Shown: positions 34,674 to 45,421 of the stretch, piece by piece
Layout: each line of letters starts with the position of its first letter
Position numbering within the stretch: position 1 is the stretch's first letter
NCBI GenBank assembly: GCA_035610835.1
Contig: CM069447.1
Coordinates: 63,831,060 to 63,895,059 of the forward strand
Direction: 5' to 3'
Length of the DNA stretch: 64,000 nucleotides
Source of the DNA: Ophiura sarsii
Taxonomy: Eukaryota > Echinodermata > Ophiuroidea > Amphilepidida > Ophiuridae
Notes under the pieces: model-generated
The model's database searches: none
What the model saw: only the letters and a program-made list of their open reading frames with translations
What the model was told of the DNA's origin: nothing
Translations under genes and position numbers: made by a program

Positions 34674-34870
34674 ATGTTCACACAACAAGGTATTATATCT
34701 ACACTAGCTTCATATATAGCTTTCTATCAACTCAATTATGCGCTCAAAAAGGGTTATGTCTGGATTCCTGTACCGAGAAGGTATGTCGGTACTGATCAAC
34801 AGCATAAATGGAGAAATACCATTGTCTCATTGATTCACGCTGTTATGATGGGTGTCATGTCTACGGCAAG
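34674..34870 (+). CDS. TLC-domain membrane protein (TLCD1/2-like), exon 1 of 4
   Basis: Start exon, residues 1-65 plus two bases of codon 66. The ATG at 34674 is the first in the frame giving the expected short N-terminus: a hydrophobic segment (about residues 6-24), a basic loop, then KWRN (45-48) and SLIH (52-55), the W-RN-x3-SLxH pattern I associate with TLCD1/TLCD2. The donor is CAAG/GTGAGT. With the exons at 40288, 50393 and 51411 it gives a 237-residue polytopic protein, close to the family's 240-260. TLCD1/2 and worm FLD-1 act in the plasma membrane and influence membrane fluidity and phospholipid composition; the role here is inferred. The exon cuts also match my recollection of vertebrate TLCD2. 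Calling it TLCD1 or TLCD2 is not justified. Confidence 0.85.
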
Positions 34871-35028
34871 GTGAGTGCAATGTAAAAGGATAGTCATTGT
34901 TAACCAATTTTCCTTTTGGGGAAAAGTTGTAGGCCTAGATATACCATTTTGTTTTTCAAAGGGGGCTCTCGCTCCATCTAAACTTGCGGGACATGATTTT
35001 GTCACATGGTGTATTGGGGTCTTATACC

Positions 35029-35260
35029 CGCTAGTCATAAGGACCACTAGTCATAAGGTAGGGTTAGGGGTTAGGGGTTAGAGGTTAGAGTTAGAATTTG
35101 GGGTTAGGGTTAGGGTTAGGGTTAGGGTTAGGGTTAGGGTTAGGGTTAGGGTTAGGGTTAGGGGTTAGGGTAAGGGTAAGGGTTAGGTTTAGTGTCAGGT
35201 TTAGGGTTAGGGCAGATTATGAATAATGATCATTATGACTAACGACCCTTATGACTAGCG
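35029..35260. repeat. Interstitial telomere-like (TTAGGG)n between inverted flanks
   Basis: About 155 bp of TTAGGG repeats (35057-35213), perfect for about ten units near 35101-35160 and degenerate at both sides. Left flank CGCTAGTCATAAGGACCACT and right flank end GACCCTTATGACTAGCG are inverted copies (35029-35058 and 35230-35260). The arrangement suggests a mobile or hairpin-derived cassette rather than an old chromosome end. Confidence 0.85.
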
Positions 35261-36044
35261 AGTTTGAGCCGGTGCATTGCCAATCCGGGTGCCAATCCAC
35301 TTGTGGGTTCATCATCAATCAATCAGTAATAACAACAACCTTTCCGAAGGGTTTAGGCCGCACTGCAAGACTGTTACGTATGGCTCATACGTATAAGTGA
35401 CTTGTACGTAATACTTTTACGATAGTCACTAAAGTAATATGTTGCATCATCATACGGACAAGCATCCATAAAAATTTAAATGAGAATATGCAAATGAGTC
35501 TATATTATTATACAAATAATTGCAATGGTCTTAGTTCAATTGTCATTGGAGCGTGTACGTGTGGTGATGCAAAATACAACTCTGGCAACAACCGTATAAG
35601 TCTTACATACCAAGTCACTACAACTAAGGAGAAGACAGTCTTTTTGAAAGTCCCACTGATACGGGCTGATACGCCCTCAAGAACCGTCCAGGCAATCCGG
35701 TTAGATTTAGACTACGTTGCAGTGGCCCGCTTGGAACTGAGTGTATGTGTATGACTATTTCTGTGCGTAATCCAGAAAAGGTAACTAGTCTTACTGTTTT
35801 AATAGTTCGGTACAATACAGTTAAAAAAGACTTAGCATCAGTCCAATGTAATCAGCGCGAAAGCAAGGTCTCGTAATTGTACACGGAGTCCTATTGAACA
35901 ATTTTATTTTTCATTGTTTAAATTGCTAATCGCTTCATCGTTTTACTTTGAAATAAGTATGGGGATCATCAACGCGTACGAAATGTGATGCTTGAATAAC
36001 ACCATACTATTATATCAAATTAGTCAACGACTATGCCAATGCAG

Positions 36045-36100
36045 TGAGTCTAGCCTAGCGCTTCCACGGAGGAATCCCGGGTTCAATTCCTCAACCAACG
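36045..36100 (+). pseudogene. Possible tRNA 3'-half-like sequence
   Basis: CCCGGGTTCAATTCCT is a good B box, preceded by AGTCTAGCCTAGCGCTTCCA, which is a weak A-box candidate. The spacing is too short for a whole tRNA. Confidence 0.25.
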
Positions 36101-36279
36101 ATATAATATATGGCTGTTTTTTGTAATCTATATTATATATTTTGTAGTATTATGGGATAAACGCTGAAGCTGCTGTGCGGTGCAGTGATGATAAACAATT
36201 TGATGAGTTGATGATGTGATATGCCATGTAAATTAATGTTTGCTTGAAAATATATGCATGACATAAATTGCCCGCTTAG

Positions 36280-36454
36280 CAGGCGCGTAGCTAGGATTTT
36301 TTTCAGGGGGGGGGGGGGCAAGATCCCCATAGATCCCCATAACGGTCCCTATTTCAAAGAAACCAGGTCAAAAACCGGCTGATTTAACATGATTTTCCGC
36401 CTTTTTCGTCCCCATTTTGCCAATTTCCCCCCGCCCCCACTCGCTACGCTACTG
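36280..36454. mobile_element. hAT MITE with perfect 8-bp target duplication
   Basis: It starts CAGGCGCGTAGCTAGG and ends in the inverse GCTACGCTACTG. CCGCTTAG flanks it at 36272-36279 and 36455-36462. CAG...CTG termini plus an 8-bp duplication are the hAT signature. 175 bp, non-coding. This copy fixes the class of the related termini at 10175, 12780, 12847 and 37617. Confidence 0.85.
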
Positions 36455-37442
36455 CCGCTTAGGAGTGCTATTAGTTCGGTCTGGTAAACCTATTGCTATC
36501 GTTACTACGAGAGGATTGCCCAGTGCATTTAAATTCGGGCGTGTACAAGCGGTACTACTTGCTAACTGCATGGGTGGGTTTCCATTATGTTGCAAAATAC
36601 ATCCACGCTCATGCGTTTAAACTACTCAATAGGCAATACAGCCGGTTGGTTGCACACGAGAATTATGTCATATAGCAACCAGCTTTGATGGAAGGCGAAT
36701 ATTTAAATTTGGTGACGGTTTTTAGGGCACCAATTTAAAGCGGGCCTTGTAGCCTAATGATAAAGGGGGGGGGAGTCAAAAAAGTTTTGAAACTCAAAAA
36801 GGGTGGTCAAAAGGTTTGAACACTCGTTAATGTCCAACACTCCCCACCCCAGACCCCTGCTTTAAATGCACAGTATGTTCCTTGTTTTCAAAATTTAAAC
36901 AATGTCGTGTCGGCATATACAAATAGAGAGGTTTCCCACGACCCAATCTGTACACGATTGGGTGACGGGGCGGGTGCGGGGTGAGTCTAAATTAACGGAC
37001 ACGTGTGCAGGATTCTCTTTTGTTCATCTCCAAAAGGAAGGGCCTAGTCCGAGTCCAAGTCCATCGGGCTCGTCGGATGAGTCCAAAAATCAGGTAAAAA
37101 TCAGGCGCTTTAGAGTGTCCAAATGGTGGAGGGTGCGGCCGCATCTCACACCTTTGACTTAGGGGGAATTACACCGATTCAGAGAATTTTAAATATTTCA
37201 ATAACATCCACTTTCAAAACGTCAGTCAGTGGGAATTGAAACCAAATATAGTATGAATAGCAATTTTAAGCTAATTTGGATGTAATTTTGACATGAAAGG
37301 TCAGCATTGTCGATTGTTTATGGGAGGGGGGGGGGGGGCTTAATCTGATCTGACCCGGGCTAACTCCATTCCTCGGGCAGAAATTGACCACTTTGCTCTG
37401 TGAAACTGCTTTATTTCTGCCCGGTATTACATGCTTCTTTAA

Positions 37443-37617
37443 TTAAATAAATAGCCCGGTAAAAGCATTGTGGATTTTCCTTTTCCTCACTTCCTTTTTG
37501 TCCTTTTCCTTTTTGTCCTTTTTGTTTTTCCTTTTTCTTCCCTTACTTTGCCTTCCCGATTTTTTCGCTCTCTTTTTGTCAGGGGGAGGGGCCCCCAGAC
37601 CTCTGGCTACGCCACTG
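37443..37617 (-). mobile_element. hAT-like element, right part
   Basis: It ends GGCTACGCCACTG at 37617, the inverse of CAGTGGCGTAGCC. Inside are GGGGCCCCCAGACC and a pyrimidine-rich tract, as in 10175-10685, and AGCCCGGTA is shared with both. The other end is not visible. The Lys-rich minus-strand frame is an artefact. Confidence 0.55.
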
Positions 37618-38505
37618 CACAATATCCCGCTATGCCCCCCCCCCCACCCCCCAAGCGCGCGGGTTGCAATTGGTAAGCCAATTACCAAACCGCCTCATCC
37701 GCAACAGGTCGCTGCACGAATACGCATTCAGAATTCAATGCACAAATCAAAAATATCAGTTCATGGAACAGAGATGGCGATATCGAAATAGAGGTGTTGT
37801 CCACTGATAACCTTTAAAGACTTTAGACTTATTAAAGTCTTTATGTCAATTCATTCATGCATTGGCTTACGAATTGAAAACTACTGCATGAGCTTGTTGA
37901 GAGGCTAAGCCCGGACGAAACTGTGTTCAAGCTCAGTGAAGCCCCATTTCGATTGTCTGAGTTTTTGCCGGACAAACCTTAACCGATTTGTCTTAACCAC
38001 CATAGAGGGCGGTATACATAGTTATTGCCGACGGGTTGGAACCCGATTGTTTATTTTAAATGTATAAATCGTATCAATTTGGATACCAGGTTATGCATGG
38101 GGTATTTCTCAAGCTGCCGAAAGTCAATGGCTTTCTTTATGTTCTCTGAGCGCATAACCCAATTTACTCCTTTGTCCACGAGCATAGTGATGTTCACATT
38201 TGAATATCCCGCCAACAAAAAATTGGGATAATTTTATTTTATTCAAATTTAGATCATTATAAGCATTTCATAGCATGGGTTATGTACTTTGATTATTCTA
38301 TCACCCATGTAAAAAGAAGTGATGCATTAAATTCCAATCACGTCACACATTTACTCGAATTTTCAAATTTTAATGAGAGACGCATTTTTCAATTTTATAC
38401 ATGTTTAGGGTGCTTCGTGGACAAGCGTGTGAAATGGGTGCATGGGTTAAAAGGTTCACCAAAGGAAAACAGAAAAATGCGATTGACTTCCTTTTTTACT
38501 TGAAA

Positions 38506-39437
38506 TACGAGGGTCATTCAATAAGTTCTACCTCCTACCTCATAACTTTATAATTAACCTCAGCTAAATGTTCATTGTAAATTGATCTGAGTAATGGTTG
38601 TTCTTTTTTAGAGGTGCAGTGAAAACCAACCTTACATTTAGTGTGACCGAAACGGATGAAAAACAGCAAAGAATCGCCGAAGTGCTATTCATTTGACCTA
38701 TTGTAAGAGGCAAAACATACCTTTTGGTCAATTATAACCATTCGAAATGTCACATATCTCTTTAACAGACCATAAACATTGAATGTGACTGATTTCTTTT
38801 GAAAGATTATGCCCTCTGATTAACCAGAATCAGATCGGGACAACCATAAGTATACCCCACCCCAAGAGCACCCTGCAAAAGGCATATTTAAATTTCATAA
38901 GAACCAAGTGATTTTCAATATACCGGACTAAATAGAGGAATTACAAGTCTCCCAAAGAGATAATTTTCAATCATTTACTACCTAATTGACTATTCTGAAG
39001 GTGGCACATAATGAAAACTCATAAAGTGACTATTATGTTAAAGATTTAATTTCGAGGCATCACTGTGGCTTGAGTTGTAACAACGACAATTATACTGATT
39101 ATCAGTATGACATTATGCCAAAGGCATAACAATACAATTGAGTTGATATAACACTATTTGCGAGCCTATAAGAGTTAATATTGCTTACAATCTCATTCAT
39201 ACATGATAATACTATAACTTTATCAGATATCATTCATTGATTTCCATTTTCAGTATTAAAATCATGCTATTATATCAAACCATAGAATACGAAAACCCCC
39301 CGAGTAAAAGTAAAACAGATATCGATTATCATTTACTATATGATTCAGAGCTATAATGATGACAAATGTCATGAGGCTGACATTCATATTAGCAATGTTA
39401 TGAGGGAGGAGGTAGAACTTATTGAATGACCCTCGTA
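38506..39437. mobile_element. Mariner-like non-autonomous element, family C, copy 2
   Basis: Ends TACGAGGGTCATTCAATAAG and its inverse CTTATTGAATGACCCTCGTA, with about 40 bp of TIR (continuing TTCTACCTCCT). The interior matches 590-1550 in reverse orientation. About 930 bp, no transposase. Confidence 0.85.
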
Positions 39438-39529
39438 AGTAACAAATATGCTATTCATATAACGTTTAAAAAATTCAAACATCAATTTGGTTTTGAAAAC
39501 AAGATGGCTTCTTTCCACTATTGCAGGGT

Positions 39530-39551
39530 TTTTTTACTCACCCTGTATTTA
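39530..39551. mobile_element. Solitary Tc1/mariner-like end
   Basis: TTTTTTTACTCACCCTGTA matches the ends of the element at 48429-50299. No left end is recognised nearby. Confidence 0.4.
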
Positions 39552-40287
39552 TTAACGGGCTGTCCAAACATACAAGCCGCACAGGGGAGAGCAAGACAGA
39601 CATAGTTAACAGTTTTCTAAAATAATTCTGTAGAGACGATCATCCCTGTTTTTCACCATCTCTGCTTAAATACATATGAACCATAATGTACTAGTTTTGC
39701 AGTGGACCCTGACGTGTACTGTTCCATCATTCACCAATCACACGGCCAATTAAAATGGCTTGATTTAACTTTAATGATCAGATTTATTATTGGTACCTAA
39801 AGTTAACTATTTATATTAGATATATTCTAATGTCTAAAGCGGACAATGTTTTAACCTACGTAAATTGTTATTTGATATTAATAAATAAAACTATTTACAA
39901 AAGTCTTTTAAGAGTTTCGGAAATATTTATTTTAATCAATAGATATTGTGTTTTGTCACATTTAAAGAAGATCGCTAAGACTGTTTTGGAAATACGTTAC
40001 AACAATTAAAATGCTGTAATTTTCATAAAAAACAAACGAAGAAACAACCCTCCCCAATCCCGAAATAAATGTCCGACCCAATACCTAATTGCTACCATGT
40101 AGGTAACGCATTACGCAAGCAAGCACAGATAAAAAGCACGTACCACTAGAATAAAAGTGCCATCAAATACCATTTAATTATTGTGCACAATAAATGTCGA
40201 CACATAAATCAATCATACTCTAAAGTTACAAAAGATAAACCCGCGTTTAATGAACTCAACTAATGCGCATTGTTCATTTTCTTACAG

Positions 40288-40361
40288 CCTTCCAAGGTTA
40301 TGGCCTGACTTAGTTAGCAATTTCACACAGATCGGTGAACTAACGCATGGAATTACAATAG
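40288..40361 (+). CDS. TLC-domain protein, exon 2 of 4
   Basis: 74 bp: one base completing codon 66 (AG|C, Ser), 24 codons, and one base of codon 91. The acceptor is TTCATTTTCTTACAG and the donor ATAG/GTAAAT. It reads LPRLWPDLVSNFTQIGEL then THGITI, the short segment that in TLCD1/2 proteins joins the first helix to the GYFxxD block. Support is indirect: position, good splice sites, and entry phase 2 with exit phase 1 exactly bridging exons 1 and 3. Confidence 0.7.
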
Positions 40362-40474
40362 GTAAATATATTTATGTAAGCATTAAGAACGTGGAATACG
40401 CAATATTTTTAATCTGAGTGAAACCATTAACAATACCATCAGGCCAGCTATAGTACGAGAGTTTACTGGAACTC

Positions 40475-41075
40475 CCAAATATAATTAATTTGGACAATAT
40501 TTGGTCTCTTCCTTTCGAAGTAATAATTGAAGAAAAAATGAGATATTTCCAATTTAAACTGCTACATCGTAATATTCCGAGTAATTCCTTTCTAAAGTCT
40601 GTAAAAATAATTGATGATGACATTTTTGTTTAGAGAAAAAAACTATTGAACATGTTTTGGCTATGCCCAATTATAAACAGTTTTTAGTAAAATGTTAAAT
40701 TATGGATAAATGATACCCTAAAAAATAGCATAAAAGCTGATTGTAAGAATGTAATTTTAGGTTTTTCAAGCCACTCTAGACAAGTAGTGATGAATTAAGT
40801 GTCATGACTGTACTAAGTATGATGCAACCCTACTTCCTAAATGATTGCATATTTTCATGTTGTTTGAATAAGATTGTAAATATCTCTCTCACATGTCTGT
40901 CTTGTCTTGTCTTGCGTGTATTTGTTTTATTGTCTCTTGTTAACACGTAGCATTTGATTTGTTTTATTGTCTTCATATAATTTTGTGTTAACATGTTAGC
41001 TTTAAAGTGTATTTTGGTATGACATAATTTTTATGTTGAACACCGTAAACTAATATAAAATTTTTAAAAAAAAAT
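40475..41075 (+). pseudogene. Tx1/L1-type LINE 3' remnant
   Basis: From 40490 the frame reads NLDNIWSLPFEVIIEEKMRY, FQFKLLHRNIPSNSFL, then a stop. REKTIEHVLAMP-like text in shifted frames follows, where family members have the C-terminal zinc knuckle. It ends near 41060 in an A-rich run. Multiple stops and frameshifts make it much older than the copy at 6504. Confidence 0.7.
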
Positions 41076-41124
41076 GTTTTCCGAACTGCAAAATTGCACT
41101 TTCATATCAACGGGATACGAAAAA

Positions 41125-41745
41125 TCTAAGATATATGGCCATGTGTTTTGAACTCGCCAGCCCTCCCGTTGCATGTCCAGATTTTTACATCTTACACAAT
41201 CTGACATTCGAATTAGCATATCGCAATAACTTCTTGTTCTACCCCATAAAAATTATATATTTCTGAATGGTAATCTCATAAGGAATCCAAATATGCTATG
41301 GAATTTAGATAGAACCTAATGGTAACATGTTGTGATTAAAAATGTTCAAAGAATATCGATTTTTTTTTCTCTTCATATTTTGGCTAAAGCTCAATATTTT
41401 TTTTAAATTCCTATCCCAATCATAATTTTACTGTGCATATTAGTTCCTCATGCAATTTACCCATCAGAACGTAATGGTTGTTAAGTGTAACTTGTTGAAA
41501 TATACTTTATCGGGAAGTGAATGGGCACAAACGTTTACATTTTATATTTATTTGAGGTCACACATATATATTTTTGGCTATTCACCCTATCCTGATATAA
41601 ACGGCATTTCTGAATTCCTCTATTTGAGAGCTTTCCAAAATGTATAATTTTGCTATCATCGGTTGAATACATCGGTTGTTATAGTCATGTATGTAAAACC
41701 GATGAATTAGGGCAAGTTCGCTGTGTAGCGAATAGGGAAAAAGCC
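41125..41745 (-). repeat. Repeat family X, copy 2
   Basis: Reverse-complement match of 24655-25170 (CTATTCGCTACACAG, CTGATGGGTAAATTGCATGA) and of 47755-48165. It abuts the tail of the LINE at 41755. Confidence 0.65.
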
Positions 41746-41754
41746 AAGGACAAT

Positions 41755-41926
41755 TAATTCAATTCAATTCAATTCAATTCAATTCAATTCAATTCAATTC
41801 AATTCAATTCAATTCAATTCAATTCAATTCAATTCAATTCAATTCAATTCAATTCAATTCAATTCAATTCAATTCAATTCAATTCAATTCAATTCAATTC
41901 AAATTCAATTCAATTCAATTCAATTT
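41755..41926. repeat. (AATTC)n microsatellite, LINE tail
   Basis: About 34 near-perfect AATTC units. On the minus strand this is (TTGAA)n directly after the end of the LINE 3' UTR, so it is best read as an expanded LINE tail. Confidence 0.95.
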
Positions 41927-42117
41927 ATTATAAAATAACATCGTGGCCAAAGGCCAAATTGCGCATTTTTTACAATATAAAAACATAATATTATCATCAA
42001 AAATACATATAAATACATGATAAAACAGCGATAACATATAAAATACATAATTATGATTGCAAATCCCCACACAAAAATTATTTAAGAATCCAAACACACA
42101 CATTTACAAGCAAATGA

Positions 42118-42275
42118 AACAAACATCCTCACACCACAAGTGTACACTCACCCCTCCACACATAAACCCCCTATACCACACACCCCGACAACACATGTAT
42201 CCACTAAGCATGCACTCATACACAAACTCACAAGCCCACCTACCAAACAACATTGCACATGAAAAGTACTAATAG

Positions 42276-42311
<36 letters not shown>

Positions 42312-42569
42312 TAAAGACCTAAAAAATTGCACATTATCAAATAATCACAACATGTAAATGTTAACAGTACATCAAATCTCAATACATGTATGCTGGGCAG
42401 TAAAAATGAATTGTACAAAAGATTGACAAAAAAAAGAAAGAAAAAGGCACACATAAACCCCCTTTACCACACAATTTGACACCACATGTATCCACTAAGC
42501 ATGCACTCATACACAAACTCACAAGCCCACCCTCCAAACAACATTGCACATGAAAAGAACTATTAGCCG

Positions 42570-42611
<42 letters not shown>

Positions 42612-42706
42612 ATGATATTGACCTAATATTGCACATTATCAAATAATCACAAAATGTAAATGTAAACAGTACATAAAATCACAATACATGTATACTGGGC
42701 AGTCAC
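42118..42706 (-). repeat. Tandem duplication in the LINE 3' UTR with C-runs
   Basis: Two units of about 300 bp (about 42145-42430 and 42450-42725) share CCACTAAGCATGCACTCATA, CAACATTGCACATGAAAAG, a C-run (about 30 and 40 bases) and AATACATGTATACTGGGCAG. Several differences separate them. The C-runs cap apparent frames and may be misassembled in length. Confidence 0.85.
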
Positions 42707-45421
42707 CTAAAATGAATTGTTCAAAAGATTGACAAAATAAGGCACAGGGCTGTTCTGAAAGCGGGATGTTCTAAATGATAATTGTGAAACTGAATGTGCA
42801 TTGCGTAGTCTTCTGCCATGAACTTCAAATCTGGTGTTGGGAAGGATATGTTTTGTTCTGATATAGTGGGCCAGGCCTGATGCAAATTTAAGACACTGTT
42901 TTGTTTTTCTACAAGCAAGAGATTCAAGTTGACAAGCAGACAAAGCATCATCATAAGATGAGTAATCACGGCCAAGGATGGTTTTACATGCCCTTTTCTG
43001 AATTATTTCAATTTCACACCTTTGTTTTGCTGTAATACTAGAGTGCCAAATAGGGGCAGCATATTCAAGTACCGGTCTGAGATAACTTTTGAAGACAACA
43101 TTTAATTCGCTCTTATCAAAACCAAACTTTTTCAGTGAACGAAGCATAAACAGGCGCTGGTTAGCTTTCACAAGCATGTTGCTAACCTGTGTGTCCCATT
43201 TTAAATCATTCTGAAGCCAAAGGCCAAGCACTTTTGCATTATCAACAAAAGGGAGTGACTCACTGCCAATTTTCAGATCAGAAGTAGGCTTAGATTTGCC
43301 AAAATTAATTTGCAGAGCCTGACACTTGGTGGGATTAAGTTTCAAACAGTTTGTTTCAGACCAGTCCTTGAAATTATTCAAGTCATCTTGAAGGTTACCA
43401 ATGACTTTCACATTGTGATTTTCAGCAAATGTTAAGTCGTCAACATATTTCCAGTACTCTGTACTTGCATCAGAAGCTGCATCATTAATTAAAATTTGAA
43501 AACCAAGGGGCCCAAGTTTAGTGCCTTGGGGAACGCCCCCATTGATATAAACATAATCTGAAAGTGTGTCATTGTATTTTACACATTGTTGTCTATTGTT
43601 CAAAAAATCACAAATCCAAGGAACTATGGTTCTACGCACGCCAATACCGATGATCTTTTCAATAAGCAAGGTGTGACTAATAAGATCGAAAGCTTTTGAA
43701 AAGTCAGTTAGGACCACTGTGCCCACATTGTGAATTTTATCAGCACCCTGATGTAAATAATGAACAAGATTAAGTAAATAGTGGTTTGTGGACACCCCAG
43801 ACACATTGCCAAATTGTCTCACATCTATCAAGCTCTCAATATCTTCCAAAATCCATTTACATATAAAACCTTCAGCAACTTTGGAGAAGATGGATGTTAA
43901 AGACACAGGCCTAAGTTTACCAATGTTTGCGGGGCTTGTTTTTGGTATTGGTACAACAATAGCCTTTTCCCACTGATGGGGCACAACACCTTCACTAAAA
44001 GAACTGTTTAAAATATCTGTGAGTGGGATGCTCAGCTCATGTGCAAATTCTTTAACCAGCTGTGGCTTTATGCCATCTGGGCCACTAGCTTTTGAAGGAT
44101 TGATCTTTTTGAGTTCAGAGTAGACCTCCCAAGAATATAAATGAGGTGCAGCTGCTGCCGGCAAAAATGCAGGGAGCTTCTTTCTGTCCAAAGGTTCAAT
44201 GTGTGCAGAGACCTCTGCAAACATGGCATTAATAGCATTGGCCTTGCCTGTGCAATCACCCTCATTAATTCCTGGGACATCTAATCTGAGTTCAGACTTC
44301 TTTTTATTTGTCACAACTCTTATCTGCTGGTGCCACTTACGGGGGTCGGTTTGTTGCAGAACTCTTATTCTATCAGCATGATAATATTTTTTGGCTTTCT
44401 CAATTTCCCTTTTGACAACATTACGTAACCTACGCCATACTTGTTGATCAGATTCAAATGCTCTTTGTCGAGCAGCAATTAAGTTCTTAATATGAGATGT
44501 TAACCAAGGTTTGTCATTACAATGCACTTTTTTCACTTTTATGGGGAAACAAGCATTGGTGGCAGAATCGAGCATTTCATAGAAAACATCAATTTTGTTC
44601 TGTGTTCCTTGACAAAGTAAAATGTCATGCCAGTCTTGGTCTTGTATCCATCTACCAAACATTTCAATACCTGAATCAATGATGGGGCGACCAGCATGAT
44701 ATTGAATAGAGTTCTTACGATTTACATTGACTTTGGGTCTCCACAAGATGCAAATGTGGTCACTGAACCCAAGCGGTGAAAAAGGTTTTGGTTTCCCATA
44801 ATGATCCTTAACTTTACTGTTCGTAATGATGAGATCTAGAGTTGCGTTTTTACGTGTATAGAAATCGATAAGCTGAAATAAGTCGTTATCACGAATAATA
44901 GGTTGAATTTTCATGCGATTAAAGTCACCCATAATAATAATACCAATTTCGGGGTATTTTGCACGCAAAAAATCCACACTCTGGAGCAGATGGTCAGTTA
45001 ACAATTCTTGGAATGGTGAGTCGGTCGTAATATACACTGCGCACACTGCCAACGCTGAAATACCACGGGGGAGTCGATTAGGACGAATCTTGACCCACTT
45101 GCATTCGAGTTCGTCAGGAACTTTAATATCGGGAATGTCGTATGCGGGAATGTTTTCATTGACATACACTGCCACACCTCCACCACGCTTTTTATCACGG
45201 CATTTAGAAAACAGGGAATAACCTCCAATGTTCAGCTGGTGCTCCGGCATGTTAGGTGAAAACCAGGATTCTGTAATGACTGCAATGTCCACTTGGTTTT
45301 GCTCAAATACTATTGCTGCTTCATCAAACTTGTTGCCAAGGGATTGTGCATTTGACTGGAACATTATTTGTAGGCAGGCTGTGTCTGGATACATTGGGAA
45401 CATAGCGTGTCCGGGGAACAT
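42707..45421 (-). CDS. LINE ORF2: AP-type endonuclease and reverse transcriptase
   Basis: 904 residues in one open frame. The exonuclease-endonuclease-phosphatase domain shows SNAQS near residue 25, the catalytic TES, GDFN near 163 and SDH near 220. The RT shows KASGPDGIKP, RPVSLTSIFSKVAE, DFSKAFDLISH, GVPQGTKLGPLGF and the catalytic YVDD near 657, then LKLNPTKCQ and LGLWLQNDLKWD. The C-terminal RPVLEYAAPIWHSSI and IQKRACKTILGRDYSSYDD are typical of the CR1/Jockey group. The protein nicks the target and copies LINE RNA. Key residues look intact, so it could be active or only recently dead. The ATG at 45421 may not be the true start, because the frame upstream continues in another register. 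Confidence 0.92.
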   Translation of the reverse strand: MFPGHAMFPMYPDTACLQIMFQSNAQSLGNKFDEAAIVFEQNQVDIAVITESWFSPNMPEHQLNIGGYSLFSKCRDKKRGGGVAVYVNENIPAYDIPDIKVPDELECKWVKIRPNRLPRGISALAVCAVYITTDSPFQELLTDHLLQSVDFLRAKYPEIGIIIMGDFNRMKIQPIIRDNDLFQLIDFYTRKNATLDLIITNSKVKDHYGKPKPFSPLGFSDHICILWRPKVNVNRKNSIQYHAGRPIIDSGIEMFGRWIQDQDWHDILLCQGTQNKIDVFYEMLDSATNACFPIKVKKVHCNDKPWLTSHIKNLIAARQRAFESDQQVWRRLRNVVKREIEKAKKYYHADRIRVLQQTDPRKWHQQIRVVTNKKKSELRLDVPGINEGDCTGKANAINAMFAEVSAHIEPLDRKKLPAFLPAAAAPHLYSWEVYSELKKINPSKASGPDGIKPQLVKEFAHELSIPLTDILNSSFSEGVVPHQWEKAIVVPIPKTSPANIGKLRPVSLTSIFSKVAEGFICKWILEDIESLIDVRQFGNVSGVSTNHYLLNLVHYLHQGADKIHNVGTVVLTDFSKAFDLISHTLLIEKIIGIGVRRTIVPWICDFLNNRQQCVKYNDTLSDYVYINGGVPQGTKLGPLGFQILINDAASDASTEYWKYVDDLTFAENHNVKVIGNLQDDLNNFKDWSETNCLKLNPTKCQALQINFGKSKPTSDLKIGSESLPFVDNAKVLGLWLQNDLKWDTQVSNMLVKANQRLFMLRSLKKFGFDKSELNVVFKSYLRPVLEYAAPIWHSSITAKQRCEIEIIQKRACKTILGRDYSSYDDALSACQLESLACRKTKQCLKFASGLAHYIRTKHILPNTRFEVHGRRLRNAHSVSQLSFRTSRFQNSPVPYFVNLLNNSF

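Larger units (their letters stand above)
34871..40287 (+). other. Intron 1 of the TLC-domain gene
   Basis: 5417 bp, GT...AG, phase 2. It contains the telomere-like array (35029-35260), a hAT MITE (36280-36454), a hAT-like fragment (37443-37617), the mariner-like family C element (38506-39437), G-runs near 36307 and 37326, and otherwise unassigned DNA (35261-36040, 36463-37440, 37618-38505, 39552-40280). Confidence 0.75.

Noticed and set aside
35057..35213. A chromosome end
   Set aside because: The TTAGGG run is short, partly degenerate, followed by unique and coding DNA, and bracketed by inverted flanks.
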